From positions 124,001 to 188,000 of the forward strand of contig NW_025963573.1 in NCBI RefSeq assembly GCF_910591885.1: 64,000 nt of DNA. Reading direction: 5' to 3'. The notes beneath the pieces were generated by a model. It was not told where the DNA came from. It was given only the letters and a program-made list of their open reading frames with translations, and did no database searches. Below are positions 28,940 to 45,854 of the stretch, one piece after another. The position numbers and the translations under genes are program-made. The DNA is from Bombus terrestris (lineage: Eukaryota > Arthropoda > Insecta > Hymenoptera > Apidae). Every line of letters starts with the position of its first letter. Positions within the stretch are counted from its first letter, which is position 1.

Positions 28940-31900
28940 AATATTACTATATAACGCATAACGTTATATAATATTACTATATAACGTATAACGTTATATA
29001 CTATTACTACATAACGTATAACGTTATATACTTATACTATATAACGGATGACGTTATATACTACTACTATATAACTCATAACGTTATATACTATTACGTA
29101 TTAACGTATAACGTTATATACTATTACTATATAACGTATAACGTTATATACTATTACTATATAACGTATAACGTTATATACTATTACTACATAACGTATA
29201 ACGTTATATACTTATACTATATAACGGATGACGTTATATACTATTACTATATAACGCATAACGTTATATACTATTACGTATTAACGTATAACGTTATATA
29301 CTATTACTATATAACGTGTAACGTTATATACTATTACTATATAACGTATAACGTTATATACTATTACTATATAACGTATAACGTTATATACTATTACTAT
29401 ATAACGCATAACGATATATACTATTACTATATAACGTATAACGTTATATACTATTACTATATAACGTATAACGTTATATACTATTACTATATAACGTATA
29501 ACGTTATATAATATTACTATATAACGTATAACGATATATACTATTCCGTACTATCGTATAACGTTATATACTATTACTATATAATGCATAACGTTATATA
29601 CTATTACTATATAACGTATAACGTTATATACTATTACTATATAACGCATAACGTTATATAATATTACTATATAACGTATAACGTTATATACCATTACTAT
29701 ATAACGTATAACGTTATATACTATTACTATATAACGTATAACGTTATATAGTATTACCATATCACGTATAACGTTATATACTATTACTATATAACGTATA
29801 ACGTTATATACTTATACTATATAACGTATGACGTTATATACTATTACTATATAGCGCATAACGTTATATACTATTACTATATAACGTATAACGATATATA
29901 CTATTACGTATTAACGTATAACGTTATATACTATTATTATATAACGTATAACGTTATATACTATTACTATATAACGTATAACGTTATATACTATTACTAT
30001 ATAACGTATAACGATATATACTTGTCGGAGATGCAGAGACATCGAGCCTTTCTTTTGGAAGATTTCTCAATACTTGGGCTCGGGGTGACATAACTGGTCG
30101 CCGAACGTAGCCACGGTCACGGGATGAACGAAATGTTTTACAATGGAGGTTCCAGTGTTAAGGGATACGATGTATAAACAATCAAGTCTTGATCAGGAGC
30201 AATGCTGGTTTATGTGGAACTGCCTAGTTACGGCGCTTGGGAATTTGTTGATATTCCCGATCAATATGTATTTGATATATGTAACTGTATCTGTCCTTTA
30301 TTTTGCAATCTCCTTGGAGAGTTTACTGTCATCGTCTTGGAGTGAGTCTTGGGGAAACCCTGTGCCAGAGTGAACGTGTCAGTGTGCTATCAAAATATAT
30401 TAAAACGTACAGGAAGTTTCCCATTGACCGTGGATTCGTTACAGAACCCAAGAATATTATTTAAAGCATTTGTTTACTTATTGTTTGTTATCTTAGTTAA
30501 CCGATAAACTAATTATTTATCAAACTTTGTAAAGAAATATAATTTTATGTAAATACAACCTTTATTGAACATCATGATGGCAAATGCTAACGAAGATTCG
30601 TCTCGCGCTCGTAATCCAAACGACAATTCGACATACTATTACGTATTAACGTATAACGTTATATACTATTACTATATAACGTATAACGTTATATGCTATT
30701 ACGTAATAACGTATAACGTTATATAGTATTGCCATATCACGTATAACTTTGTATATTATTACGTACTAACGTATAACGTTATATACTATTACTATATAAC
30801 GTATAACGATATATACTATTCCGTACTATCGTATAACGTTATATACTATTACTATATAACGCATAACGTTATATACTATTACTATATAACGTATAACGTT
30901 ATATACTATTACTATATAACGCATAACGTTATATAATATTACGTAATAACGTATAACGTTATATACAATTACTATATAACGTATAACGTTATATACTATT
31001 ACTATATAACGTATAACGTTATATACTATTACTATATAACGTATAACGTTATATACTATTACTATATAACGTATAACGATATATACTATTTCGTACTATC
31101 GTATAACGTTTTATACTATTACTATATAACGCATAACGTTATATACTATTACTATATAACGTATAACGTTACATACTATTACTATATAACGTATAACGTT
31201 ATATACTATTACTATATAACGTATAACGTTATATGCTATTACTATATAACGTATAACGTTATATACTATTACTATATAACGTATAACGTTACATACTATT
31301 ACTATATAACGCATAACGTTATATACTATTACTATATAACGTATAACGTTATATACTTATACTATATAACGTATAACGTTATATACTATTACTATATAAC
31401 GCATAACGTTATATAATATTACTATATAACGCATAACGTTATATAATATTACTATATAACGTATAACGTTATATACCATTACTATATAACGTATAACGTT
31501 ATATACTATTACTATATAACGTATAACGTTATATACTATTACGTATTAACGTATAACGTTATATACTATTACTATATAACGTATAAAGATATATACTCTT
31601 ACTATATAACGTATAACGTTATATACTATTACTATATAACGCATAACGTTATATAATATTACTATATAACGTATAACGTTATATACCATTACTATATAAC
31701 GCATAACGTTATATACTATTACTATATAACGTATAACGTTATATACTATTACTATATAACGTATAACGTTATATACTATTACTATATAACGCATAACGTT
31801 ATATAATATTACTATATAACGCATAACGTTATATAATATTACTATATAACGTATAACGTTATATACTAATACTACATAACGTATAACGTTATATACTTAT

Positions 31901-32340
31901 ACTATATAACGGATGACGTTATATACTATTACCATATAACGCATAACGTTATATACTATTACTATATAACGCATAACGATATATACTATTCCGTACTATC
32001 ATATAACGTTATATACTATTACTATATAACGTATAACGATATATACTATTCCGTACTATCGTATAACGTTATATACTATTACTATATAACGTATAACGTT
32101 ATATAGTATTGCCATATCACGTATAACGTTGTATAATATTACGTACTAACGTATAACGTTATATACTATTACTATATAACGTATAACGTTATATACTATT
32201 ACTATATAACGTATAACGTTATATACTATTACTATATAACGTATAACGTTATATACTATTACGTATTAACGTATAACGTTATATACTATTACTATATAAC
32301 GTATAACGTTATATACTATTACTATATAACGTATAACGTT
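28940..32340 (+). repeat. Block with LTR copy 6, duplicate of 23930-27330 (offset 5011)
   Basis: Markers match at a constant 5011-bp offset across the pre-LTR block, the LTR and about 1.7 kb after it: the ACCATATCA monomer (24746/29757), the LTR start (25012/30023), TTTTATACTATT (26098/31109) and TATAAAGATATATACTC (26574/31585). Homology breaks near 27330/32341, where the earlier copy has the 24-bp doublet. Confidence 0.85.
30023..30633. mobile_element. Solo LTR copy 6 (611 bp)
   Basis: TGTCGG...TTCGACA with TACT at 30019-30022 and 30634-30637. Apparently identical to copy 5 within the LTR, and lies inside a block duplicated at 5011 bp. The internal 76-codon frame is 30143-30373. Confidence 0.8.
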
Positions 32341-32629
32341 ATATACTATTACTATATAACGCATAACGTTATATAATATTACTACATAACGTATAACGTT
32401 ATATACCATTACTATATAACGTATAACGTTATATACTATTACTATATAACGTACGACGTTATATACTATTACTATATAACGTATAACGTTATATACTATT
32501 ACTATATAACGCATAACGTTATATAATATTACTATATAACGCATAACGTTATATAATATTACTATATAGCGTATAACGTTATATACTATTACTACATAAC
32601 GTATAACGTTATATACTTATACTATATAA

Positions 32630-32668
32630 CGTATAACGTTATATACTATTACTATATAACGTTATACG
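32630..32668. repeat. Hairpin, 16-bp arms, direct loop
   Basis: CGTATAACGTTATATA (32630-32645), loop CTATTAC (32646-32652), TATATAACGTTATACG (32653-32668). Perfect arms. This is the direct-orientation counterpart of 13177-13215 with identical arms. Confidence 0.85.
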
Positions 32669-33411
32669 TTATATAATATTACTATATAACGCATAACGTT
32701 ATATAATATTACTATATAACGTATAACGTTATATACTATTACTACATAACGTATAACGTTATATACTTATACTATATAACGGATGACGTTATATACTATT
32801 ACTATATAACGCATAACGTTATATACTATTACGTATTAACGTATAACGTTATATACTATTACTATATAACGTATAACGTTATATACTATTACTATATAAC
32901 GTATAACGTTATATACTATTACTATATAACGTATAACGTTATATACTATTACTATATAACGCATAACGATATATATACTATTACTATATAACGTATAACG
33001 TTATATACTATTACTATATAACGTATAACGTTATATACTATTACTATATAACGTATAACGTTATATACTATTACTATATAACGTATAACGTTATATAATA
33101 TTACTATATAACGCATAACGTTATATAATATTACTATATAACGTATAACGTTATATACTATTACTACATAACGTATAACGTTATATACTTATACTATATA
33201 ACGGATGACGTTATATACTATTACTATATAACGCATAACGTTATATACTATTACGTATTAACGTATAACGTTATATACTATTACTATATAACGTATAACG
33301 TTATATACTATTACTATATAACGTATAACGTTATATACTATTACTATATAACGTATAACGTTATATACTATTACTATATAACGTATAACGTTATATACTA
33401 TTACTATATAA

Positions 33412-34632
33412 CGCATAACGATATATACTATTACTATATAACGTATAACGTTATATACTATTACTATATAACGTATAACGTTATATACTATTACTATATA
33501 ACGTATAACGTTATATACTATTACTATATAACGTATAACGTTATATACTATTACTATATAACGTATAACGTTATATACTATTACTATATAACGTATAACG
33601 TTATATAATATTACTATATAACGTATAACGATATATACTATTCCGTACTATCGTATAACGTTATATACTATTACTATATAATGAATAACGTTATATACTA
33701 TTACTATATAACGTATAACGTTATATACTATTACTATATAACGCATAACGTTATATAATATTACTATATAACGTATAACGTTATATACCATTACTATATA
33801 ACGCATAACGTTATATACTATTACTATATAACGTATAACGTTATATACTATTACTATATAACGTATAACGTTATATACTATTACTATATAACGTATAACG
33901 TTATATACTATTACTATATAACGTGTAACGATATATACTATTACGTATTAACGTATAACGTTATATACTATTACTATATAACGTATAACGTTATATACTA
34001 TTACTATATAACGTATAACGTTATATACTATTACTATATAACGCATAACGATATATACTATTACTATATAACGTATAACGTTATATACTATTACTATATA
34101 ACGTATAACGTTATATACTATTACTATATAACGTATAACGTTATATACTATTACTATATAACGTATAACGTTATATACTATTACTATATAACGTATAACG
34201 TTATATACTATTACTATATAACGTATAACGTTATATAATATTACTATATAACGTATAACGATATATACTATTCCGTACTATCGTATAACGTTATATACTA
34301 TTACTATATAATGAATAACGTTATATACTATTACTATATAACGTATAACGTTATATACTATTACTATATAACGCATAACGTTATATAATATTACTATATA
34401 ACGTATAACGTTATATACCATTACTATATAACGCATAACGTTATATACTATTACTATATAACGTATAACGTTATATACTATTACTATATAACGTATAACG
34501 TTATATACTATTACTATATAACGTATAACGTTATATACTATTACTATATAACGTGTAACGATATATACTATTACGTATTAACGTATAACGTTATATACTA
34601 TTACTATATAACGTATAACGTTATATACTATT
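33412..34632 (+). repeat. 630-bp tandem duplication
   Basis: Two adjacent copies of 21 monomers. Markers: CGCATAACGA (33412/34042), TCCGTACTAT (about 33642/34272), AATGAATAACG (about 33680/34310) and CGTGTAACGA (about 33923/34553). Homology ends near 34632, where the second copy has TACGTATTAA. Confidence 0.85.
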
Positions 34633-36849
34633 ACGTATTAACGTATAACGTTATATACTATTACTATATAACGTATAACGATATATACTATTTCGTACTA
34701 TCGTATAACGTTATATACTATTACTATATAACGCATAACGTTATATAGTATTACTATATAACGTATAACGTTATATACTATTACTATATAACGTATAACG
34801 TTATATACTATTACTATATAACGCATAACGTTATATACTATTACTATATAACGTATAACGTTATATACTTATACTATATAACGTATAACGTTATATACTA
34901 TTACTATATAACGCATAACGTTATATACTATTACTATATAACGTATAAAGTTATATACTCTTACTATATAACGTATAACGTTATATACTATTACTATATA
35001 ACGCATAACGTTATATAATATTACTATATAACGTATAACGTTATATACCATTACTATATAACGTATAACGTTATATACTATTACTATATAACGTATAACG
35101 TTATATACTATTACTATATAACGTATAACGTTATATACTATTACTATATAACGCATAACGTTATATAATATTACTATATAACGCATAACGTTATATAATA
35201 TTACTATATAACGTATAACGTTATATACTACTACTACATAACGTATAACGTTATATACTTATACTATATAACGGATGACGTTATATACTATTACCATATA
35301 ACGCATAACGTTATATACTATTACTATATAACGTATAAAGATATATACTATTACGTATTAACGTATAACGTTATATACTATTACTATATAACGTATAACG
35401 TTATATACTATTACTATATAACGTGTAACGATATATACTATTACGTATTAACGTATAACGTTATATACTATTACTATATAACGTATAACGTTATATACTA
35501 TTACTATATAACGTATAACGTTATATACTATTACTATATAACGTATAACGTTATATACTATTACGTATTAACGTATAACGTTATATACTATTACTATATA
35601 ACGTATAACGTTATATACTATTACTATATAACGTATAACGTTATATACTATTACTATATAACGTATAACGTTATATACTATTACTATATAACGTATAACG
35701 TTATATACTATAACTATATAACGTATAACGTTATATACCATTACTATATAACGCATAACGTTATATAATATTACTATATAACGCATAACGTTATATAATA
35801 TTACTATATAACGTATAACGTTATATACTATTACTACATAACGTATAACGTTATATACTTATACTATATAACGGATGACGTTATATACTACTACTATATA
35901 ACTCATAACGTTATATACTATTACGTATTAACGTATAACGTTATATACTATTACTATATAACGTATAACGTTATATACTATTACTATATAACGTATAACG
36001 TTATATACTATTACTACATAACGTATAACGTTATATACTTATACTATATAACGGATGACGTTATATACTATTACTATATAACGCATAACGTTATATACTA
36101 TTACGTATTAACGTATAACGTTATATACTATTACTATATAACGTGTAACGTTATATACTATTACTATATAACGTATAACGTTATATACTATTACTATATA
36201 ACGTATAACGTTATATACTATTACTATATAACGCATAACGATATATACTATTACTATATAACGTATAACGTTATATACTATTACTATATAACGTATAACG
36301 TTATATACTATTACTATATAACGTATAACGTTATATAATATTACTATATAACGTATAACGATATATACTATTCCGTACTATCGTATAACGTTATATACTA
36401 TTACTATATAATGCATAACGTTATATACTATTACTATATAACGTATAACGTTATATACTATTACTATATAACGCATAACGTTATATAATATTACTATATA
36501 ACGTATAACGTTATATACCATTACTATATAACGTATAACGTTATATACTATTACTATATAACGTATAACGTTATATAGTATTACCATATCACGTATAACG
36601 TTATATACTATTACTATATAACGTATAACGTTATATACTTATACTATATAACGTATGACGTTATATACTATTACTATATAGCGCATAACGTTATATACTA
36701 TTACTATATAACGTATAACGATATATACTATTACGTATTAACGTATAACGTTATATACTATTATTATATAACGTATAACGTTATATACTATTACTATATA
36801 ACGTATAACGTTATATACTATTACTATATAACGTATAACGATATATACT

Positions 36850-37460
36850 TGTCGGAGATGCAGAGACATCGAGCCTTTCTTTTGGAAGATTTCTCAATAC
36901 TTGGGCTCGGGGTGACATAACTGGTCGCCGAACGTAGCCACGGTCACGGGATGAACGAAATGTTTTACAATGGAGGTTCCAGTGTTAAGGGATACGATGT
37001 ATAAACAATCAAGTCTTGATCAGGAGCAATGCTGGTTTATGTGGAACTGCCTAGTTACGGCGCTTGGGAATTTGTTGATATTCCCGATCAATATGTATTT
37101 GATATATGTAACTGTATCTGTCCTTTATTTTGCAATCTCCTTGGAGAGTTTACTGTCATCGTCTTGGAGTGAGTCTTGGGGAAACCCTGTGCCAGAGTGA
37201 ACGTGTCAGTGTGCTATCAAAATATATTAAAACGTACAGGAAGTTTCCCATTGACCGTGGATTCGTTACAGAACCCAAGAATATTATTTAAAGCATTTGT
37301 TTACTTATTGTTTGTTATCTTAGTTAACCGATAAACTAATTATTTATCAAACTTTGTAAAGAAATATAATTTTATGTAAATACAACCTTTATTGAACATC
37401 ATGATGGCAAATGCTAACGAAGATTCGTCTCGCGCTCGTAATCCAAACGACAATTCGACA
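36850..37460. mobile_element. Solo LTR copy 7 (611 bp)
   Basis: TGTCGG...TTCGACA with TACT at 36846-36849 and 37461-37464. Apparently identical to copies 4-6, 8 and 9. It sits in a block duplicated as LTR copy 9 at an offset of 22414 bp. The internal 76-codon frame is 36970-37200. Confidence 0.8.
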
Positions 37461-38814
37461 TACTATTACGTATTAACGTATAACGTTATATACTATTACT
37501 ATATAACGTATAACGTTATATACTATTACGTAATAACGTATAACGTTATATAGTATTGCCATATCACGTATAACGTTGTATATTGTTACTTACTAACGTA
37601 TAACGTTATATACTATTACTATATAACGTATAACGATATATACTATTCCGTACTATCGTATAACGTTATATACTATTACTATATAACGCATAACGTTATA
37701 TACTATTACTATATAACGTATAACGTTATATACTATTACTATATAACGCATAACGTTATATAATATTACGTAATAACGTATAACGTTATATACAATTACT
37801 ATATAACGTATAACGTTATATACAATTACTATATAACGTATAACGTTATATACTATTACTATATAACGTATAACGTTATATACTATTACTATATAACGCA
37901 TAACGTTATATAATATTACTATATAACGTATAACGTTATATACCATTACTATATAACGTATAACGTTATATACTATTACTATATAACGTATAACGTTATA
38001 TACTATTACTATATAACGTATAACGTTATATACTATTACTATATAACGCATAACGTTATATAATATTACTATATAACGCATAACGTTATATAATATTACT
38101 ATATAACGTATAACGTTATATACTACTACTACATAACGTATAACGTTATATACTTATACTATATAACGGATGACGTTATATACTATTACCATATAACGCA
38201 TAACGTTATATACTATTACTATATAACGCATAACGATATATACTATTCCGTACTATCGTATAACGTTATATACTATTACTATATAACGTATAACGATATA
38301 TACTATTCCGTACTATCGTATAACGTTATATACTATTACTATATAACGTATAACGTTATATAGTATTGCCATATCACGTATAACGTTGTATAATATTACG
38401 TACTAACGTATAACGTTATATACTATTACTATATAACGTATAACGTTATATACTATTGCTATATAACGTATAACGTTATATACTATTACTATATAACGTA
38501 TAACGTTATATACTATTACGTATTAACGTATAACGTTATATACTATTACTATATAACGTATAACGTTATATACTATTACTATATAACGTATAACGTTATA
38601 TACTATTACTATATAACGCATAACGTTATATAATATTACTACATAACGTATAACGTTATATACCATTACTATATAACGTATAACGTTATATACTATTACT
38701 ATATAACGTACGACGTTATATACTATTACTATATAACGTATAACGTTATATACTATTACTATATAACGCATAACGTTATATAATATTACTATATAACGCA
38801 TAACGTTATATAAT

Positions 38815-40745
38815 ATTACTATATAGCGTATAACGTTATATACTATTACTACATAACGTATAACGTTATATACTTATACTATATAACGTATAACGTTATA
38901 TACTATTACTATATAACGTTATATAATAACGTTATATAATATTACTATATAACGCATAACGTTATATAATATTACTATATAACGTATAACGTTATATACT
39001 ATTACTACATAACGTATAACGTTATATACTTATACTATATAACGTATAACGTTATATACTATTACTATATAACGTATAACGTTATATACTATTACTATAT
39101 AACGCATAACGATATATATACTATTACTATATAACGTATAACGTTATATACTATTACTATATAACGTATAACGTTATATACTATTACTATATAACGTATA
39201 ACGTTATATACTATTACTATATAACGTATAACGTTATATAATATTACTATATAACGTATAACGATATATACTATTCCGTACTATCGTATAACGTTATATA
39301 CTATTACTATATAATGCGTAACGTTATATACTATTACTATATAACGTATAACGTTATATACTATTACTATATAACGCATAACGTTATATAATATTACTAT
39401 ATAACGTATAACGTTATATACTATTACTATATAACGTATAACGTTATATACTATTACTATATAACGTATAACGTTATATACTATTACTATATAACGCATA
39501 ACGTTATATAATATTACTATATAACGCATAACGTTATATAATATTACTATATAACGTATAACGTTATATACTATTACTACATAACGTATAACGTTATATA
39601 CTTATACTATATAACGGATGACGTTATATACTATTACTATATAACGCATAACGTTATATACTATTACGTATTAACGTATAACTTTATATACTATTACTAT
39701 ATAACGTATAACGTTATATACTATTACTATATAACGTATAACGTTATATAATATTACTATATAACGTATAACGATATATACTATTCCGTACTATCGTATA
39801 ACGTTATATAATATTACTATATAGCGTATAACGTTATATACTATTACTACATAACGTATAACGTTATATACTTATACTATATAACGTATAACGTTATATA
39901 CTATTACTATATAACGTTATATAATAACGTTATATAATATTACTATATAACGCATAACGTTATATAATATTACTATATAACGTATAACGTTATATACTAC
40001 TACTACATAACGTATAACGTTATATACTTATACTATATAACGTATAACGTTATATACTATTACTATATAACGTATAACGTTATATACTATTACTATATAA
40101 CGCATAACGATATATATACTATTACTATATAACGTATAACGTTATATACTATTACTATATAACGTATAACGTTATATACTATTACTATATAACGTATAAC
40201 GTTATATACTATTACTATATAACGTATAACGTTATATAATATTACTATATAACGTATAACGATATATACTATTCCGTACTATCGTATAACGTTATATACT
40301 ATTACTATATAATGCGTAACGTTATATACTATTACTATATAACGTATAACGTTATATACTATTACTATATAACGCATAACGTTATATAATATTACTATAT
40401 AACGTATAACGTTATATACTATTACTATATAACGTATAACGTTATATACTATTACTATATAACGTATAACGTTATATACTATTACTATATAACGCATAAC
40501 GTTATATAATATTACTATATAACGCATAACGTTATATAATATTACTATATAACGTATAACGTTATATACTATTACTACATAACGTATAACGTTATATACT
40601 TATACTATATAACGGATGACGTTATATACTATTACTATATAACGCATAACGTTATATACTATTACGTATTAACGTATAACTTTATATACTATTACTATAT
40701 AACGTATAACGTTATATACTATTACTATATAACGTATAACGTTAT
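38815..40745 (+). repeat. 998-bp tandem duplication
   Basis: Markers repeat at exactly 998 bp: TATAGCG (38821/39819), a hairpin followed by TAATAACG (38919/39917), the 32-bp monomer (39103/40101), AATGCGTAACG (about 39313/40311) and TAACTTTATA (39679/40677). The unit is 33 monomers plus 8 bp, the extra coming from the hairpin remnant and the 32-bp monomer. The copies diverge near 39749/40747. Confidence 0.85.
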
Positions 40746-43559
40746 ATACTATTACTATATAACGTATAACGTTATATACTATTACTATATAACGTATAAC
40801 GTTATATACTATTACTATATAACGCATAACGATATATACTATTACTATATAACGTATAACGTTATATACTATTACTATATAACGTATAACGTTATATACT
40901 ATTACTATATAACGTATAACGTTATATACTATTACTATATAACGTATAACGTTATATACTATTACTATATAACGTATAACGTTATATACTATTACTATAT
41001 AACGTATAACGTTATATAATATTACTATATAACGTATAACGATATATACTATTCCGTACTATCGTATAACGTTATATACTATTACTATATAATGAATAAC
41101 GTTATATACTATTACTATATAACGTATAACGTTATATACTATTACTATATAACGCATAACGTTATATAATATTACTATATAACGTATAACGTTATATACC
41201 ATTACTATATAACGCATAACGTTATATACTATTACTATATAACGTATAACGTTATATACTATTACTATATAACGTATAACGTTATATACTATTACTATAT
41301 AACGTATAACGTTATATACTATTACGTATTAACGTATAACGTTATATACTATTACTATATAACGTATAACGGTATATACTATTTCGTACTATCGTATAAC
41401 GTTATATACTATTACTATATAACGCATAACGTTATATAGTATTACTATATAACGTATAACGTTATATACTATTACTATATAACGTATAACGTTATATACT
41501 ATTACTATATAACGCATAACGTTATATACTATTACTATATAACGTATAACGTTATATACTTATACTATATAACGTATAACGTTATATACTATTACTATAT
41601 AACGCATAACGTTATATAATATTACTATATAACGCATAACGTTATATAATATTACTATATAACGTATAACGTTATATACTATTACTACATAACGTATAAC
41701 GTTATATAGTATTGCCATATCACGTATAACGTTGTATATTATTACGTACTAACGTATAACGTTATATACTATTACTATATAACGTATAACGTTATATACT
41801 ATTACTATATAACGTATAACGTTATATACTATTACGTATTAACGTATAACGTTATATACTATTACTATATAACGTATAAAGTTATATACTCTTACTATAT
41901 AACGTATAACGTTATATACTATTACTATATAACGCATAACGTTATATAATATTACTATATAACGTATAACGTTATATACCATTACTATATAACGTATAAC
42001 GTTATATACTATTACTATATAACGTATAACGTTATATACTATTACTATATAACGTATAACGTTATATACTATTACTATATAACGCATAACGTTATATAAT
42101 ATTACTATATAACGCATAACGTTATATAATATTACTATATAACGTATAACGTTATATACTATTACTACATAACGTATAACGTTATATACTTATACTATAT
42201 AACGGATGACGTTATATACTATTACCATATAACGCATAACGTTATATACTATTACTAAATAACGTATAACGATATATACTATTACGTATTAACGTATAAC
42301 GTTATATACTATTACTATATAACGTATAACGTTATATACTATTACTATATAACGTATAACGATATATACTATTACGTATTAACGTATAACGTTATATACT
42401 ATTACTATATAACGTATAACGTTATATACTATTACTATATAACGTATGACGTTATATACTATTACTATATAACGTATAACGTTATATACGATTACTACAT
42501 AACGTATAACGTTATATACTATTACTATATAACGTATAACGTTATATACTATTACTATATAACGCATAACGATATATACTATTCCGTACTATCGTATAGC
42601 GTTATATACTATTACTATATAACATATAACGATATATACTATTCCGTACTATCGTATAACGTTATATACTATTACTATATAACGTATAACGTTATATAGT
42701 ATTGCCATATCACGTATAACGTTGTATATTATTACGTACTAACGTATAACGTTATATACTATTACTATATAACGTATAACGTTATATACTATTACTATAT
42801 AACGTATAACGTTATATACTATTACGTATTAACGTATAACGTTATATACTATTACTCTATAACGTATAACGTTGTATATTATTACGTACTAACGTATAAC
42901 GTTATATACTATTACTATATAACGCATAACGTTATATAATATTACTATATAACGTATAACGTTATATACCATTACTATATAACGTATAACGTTATATACT
43001 ATTACTATATAACGTATGACGTTATATACTATTACTATATAACGTATAACGTTATATACTATTACTATATAACGCATAACGTTATATAATATTACTATAT
43101 AACGCATAACGTTATATAATATTACTATATAACGTATAACGTTATATACTATTACTACATTACGTATAACGTTATATACTTATACTATATAACGGATGAC
43201 GTTATATACTACTACTATATAACTCATAACGTTATATACTATTACGTATTAACGTATAACGTTATATACTATTACTATATAACGTATAACGTTATATACT
43301 TATACTATATAACGGATGACGTTATATACTATTACTATATAACGCATAACGTTATATACTATTACGTATTAACGTATAACGTTATATACTATTACTATAT
43401 AACGTGTAACGTTATATACTATTACTATATAACGCATAACGTTATATAATATTACTATATAACGTATAACGTTATATACCATTACTATATAACGCATAAC
43501 GTTATATACTATTACTATATAACGTATAACGTTATATACTTATACTATATAACGTATAA

Positions 43560-43770
43560 CGTTATATACTATTACTATATAACGCATAACGTTATATACT
43601 ATTACTATATAACGTATAAAGTTATATACTCTTACTATATAACGTATAACGTTATATACTATTACTATATAACGCATAACGTTATATACTATTACTATAT
43701 AACGTATAAAGTTATATACTCTTACTATATAACGTATAACGTTATATACTATTACTATATAACGCATAAC
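43560..43770 (+). repeat. 90-bp local duplication of a marked monomer
   Basis: A monomer with TATAAAGTTATATACTCTTA occurs at about 43614 and again at 43704, three monomers apart, and once more near 44184. Most other blocks have a single copy of it. Confidence 0.75.
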
Positions 43771-45243
43771 GTTATATAATATTACTATATAACGTATAAC
43801 GTTATATACCATTACTATATAACGTATAACGTTATATACTATTACCATATAACGCATAACGTTATATACTATTACTATATAACGTATAACGTTATATACT
43901 TATACTATATAACGGATGACGTTATATACTATTACTATATAACGCATAACGTTATATACTATTACGTATTAACGTATAACGTTATATACTATTACTATAT
44001 AACGTATAACGTTATATACTATTACTATATAACGTATAACGTTATATACTATTACTACATAACGTATAACGTTATATACTTATACTATATAACGGATGAC
44101 GTTATATACTATTACTATATAACGCATAACGTTATATACTATTACGTATTAACGTATAACGTTATATACTATTACTATATAACGTATAAAGTTATATACT
44201 CTTACTATATAACGCATAACGTTATATAATATTACTATATAACGTATAACGTTATATACTACTACTACATAACGTATAACGTTATATACTTATACTATAT
44301 AACGGATGACGTTATATACTATTACCATATAACGCATAACGTTATATACTATTACTATATAACGTATAAAGATATATACTATTACGTATTAACGTATAAC
44401 GTTATATACTATTACTATATAACGTATAACGTTATATACTATTACTATATAACGTGTAACGATATATACTATTACGTATTAACGTATAACGTTATATACT
44501 ATTACTATATAACGTATAACGTTATATACTATTACTATATAACGTGTAACGTTATATACTATTACTATACAACGTATAACGTTATATACTATTACTATAT
44601 AACGTATAACGTTATATACTATTACTATATAACGCATAACGATATATACTATTACTATATAACGTATAACGTTATATACTATTACTATATAACGTATAAC
44701 GTTATATACTATTACTATATAACGTATAACGTTATATAATATTACTATATAACGTATAACGATATATACTATTCCGTACTATCGTATAACGTTATATACT
44801 ATTACTATATAATGCATAACGTTATATACTATTACTATATAACGTATAACGTTATATACTATTACTATATAACGCATAACGTTATATAATATTACTATAT
44901 AACGTATAACGTTATATACCATTACTATATAACGTATAACGTTATATACTATTACTATATAACGTATAACGTTATATAGTATTACCATATCACGTATAAC
45001 GTTATATACTATTACTATATAACGTATAACGTTATATACTTATACTATATAACGTATGACGTTATATACTATTACTATATAGCGCATAACGTTATATACT
45101 ATTACTATATAACGTATAACGATATATACTATTACGTATTAACGTATAACGTTATATACTATTATTATATAACGTATAACGTTATATACTATTACTATAT
45201 AACGTATAACGTTATATACTATTACTATATAACGTATAACGAT

Positions 45244-45854
45244 TGTCGGAGATGCAGAGACATCGAGCCTTTCTTTTGGAAGATTTCTCAATACTTGGGC
45301 TCGGGGTGACATAACTGGTCGCCGAACGTAGCCACGGTCACGGGATGAACGAAATGTTTTACAATGGAGGTTCCAGTGTTAAGGGATACGATGTATAAAC
45401 AATCAAGTCTTGATCAGGAGCAATGCTGGTTTATGTGGAACTGCCTAGTTACGGCGCTTGGGAATTTGTTGATATTCCCGATCAATATGTATTTGATATA
45501 TGTAACTGTATCTGTCCTTTATTTTGCAATCTCCTTGGAGAGTTTACTGTCATCGTCTTGGAGTGAGTCTTGGGGAAACCCTGTGCCAGAGTGAACGTGT
45601 CAGTGTGCTATCAAAATATATTAAAACGTACAGGAAGTTTCCCATTGACCGTGGATTCGTTACAGAACCCAAGAATATTATTTAAAGCATTTGTTTACTT
45701 ATTGTTTGTTATCTTAGTTAACCGATAAACTAATTATTTATCAAACTTTGTAAAGAAATATAATTTTATGTAAATACAACCTTTATTGAACATCATGATG
45801 GCAAATGCTAACGAAGATTCGTCTCGCGCTCGTAATCCAAACGACAATTCGACA
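45244..45854. mobile_element. Solo LTR copy 8 (611 bp), both flanks altered
   Basis: The 611-bp body is intact and matches copies 4-7 and 9. The left flank reads CGTATAACGAT directly joined to TGTCGG, so seven bases including the TACT repeat are missing. On the right TACT is present, but it continues TACTACTACATAACG, unlike all other copies, which continue TACTATTACGTATTAACG. The 196 bp after the LTR match 47115-47310 instead of the usual post-LTR sequence. The internal 76-codon frame is 45364-45594. A plus-strand open frame starting at 45786 merely runs from the LTR end into the satellite. Confidence 0.8.

Larger units (their letters stand above)
26812..29094 (+). repeat. 2.3-kb block shared with 12304-14580 (offset 14508-14514)
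   Basis: Rare markers match in order: a monomer with CTAATACTACATAACG (12347/26855), the 24-bp doublet (12832/27340), CGTACGACG (about 12997/27505) and the long run of clean monomers with a single TATATGCTAT (about 14362/28876). The two copies differ at the hairpin loop and by AACGTT versus AACGAT in the first 32-bp monomer. Confidence 0.85.
25623..30022 (+). repeat. 30-bp satellite array, segment 6
   Basis: About 146 monomers plus 16 bp; the net register shift comes from the 24-bp doublet at 27340, the hairpin at 27685 and the 32-bp monomers at 28021 and 28443. The interval from about 26.81 to 29.09 kb is a copy of 12.30-14.58 kb (offset 14508, rising to 14514 after the hairpin). No gene seen. 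Confidence 0.97.
30634..36849 (+). repeat. 30-bp satellite array, segment 7
   Basis: About 207 monomers plus 2 bp. It contains a direct-loop hairpin at 32630-32668, one 32-bp monomer at 32960, a 630-bp tandem duplication at 33412-34632 and the pre-LTR block at about 35.8-36.85 kb. No gene seen. Confidence 0.97.
37461..45243 (+). repeat. 30-bp satellite array, segment 8
   Basis: About 259 monomers plus 9 bp (start-to-start 8394 bp). It contains a 998-bp tandem duplication (about 38815-40745), 32-bp monomers at 39103 and 40101, a block shared with the end of the window (41540-42850) and 90-bp local duplications near 43617. The segment ends with a 7-bp deletion directly before LTR copy 8. No gene seen. 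Confidence 0.97.
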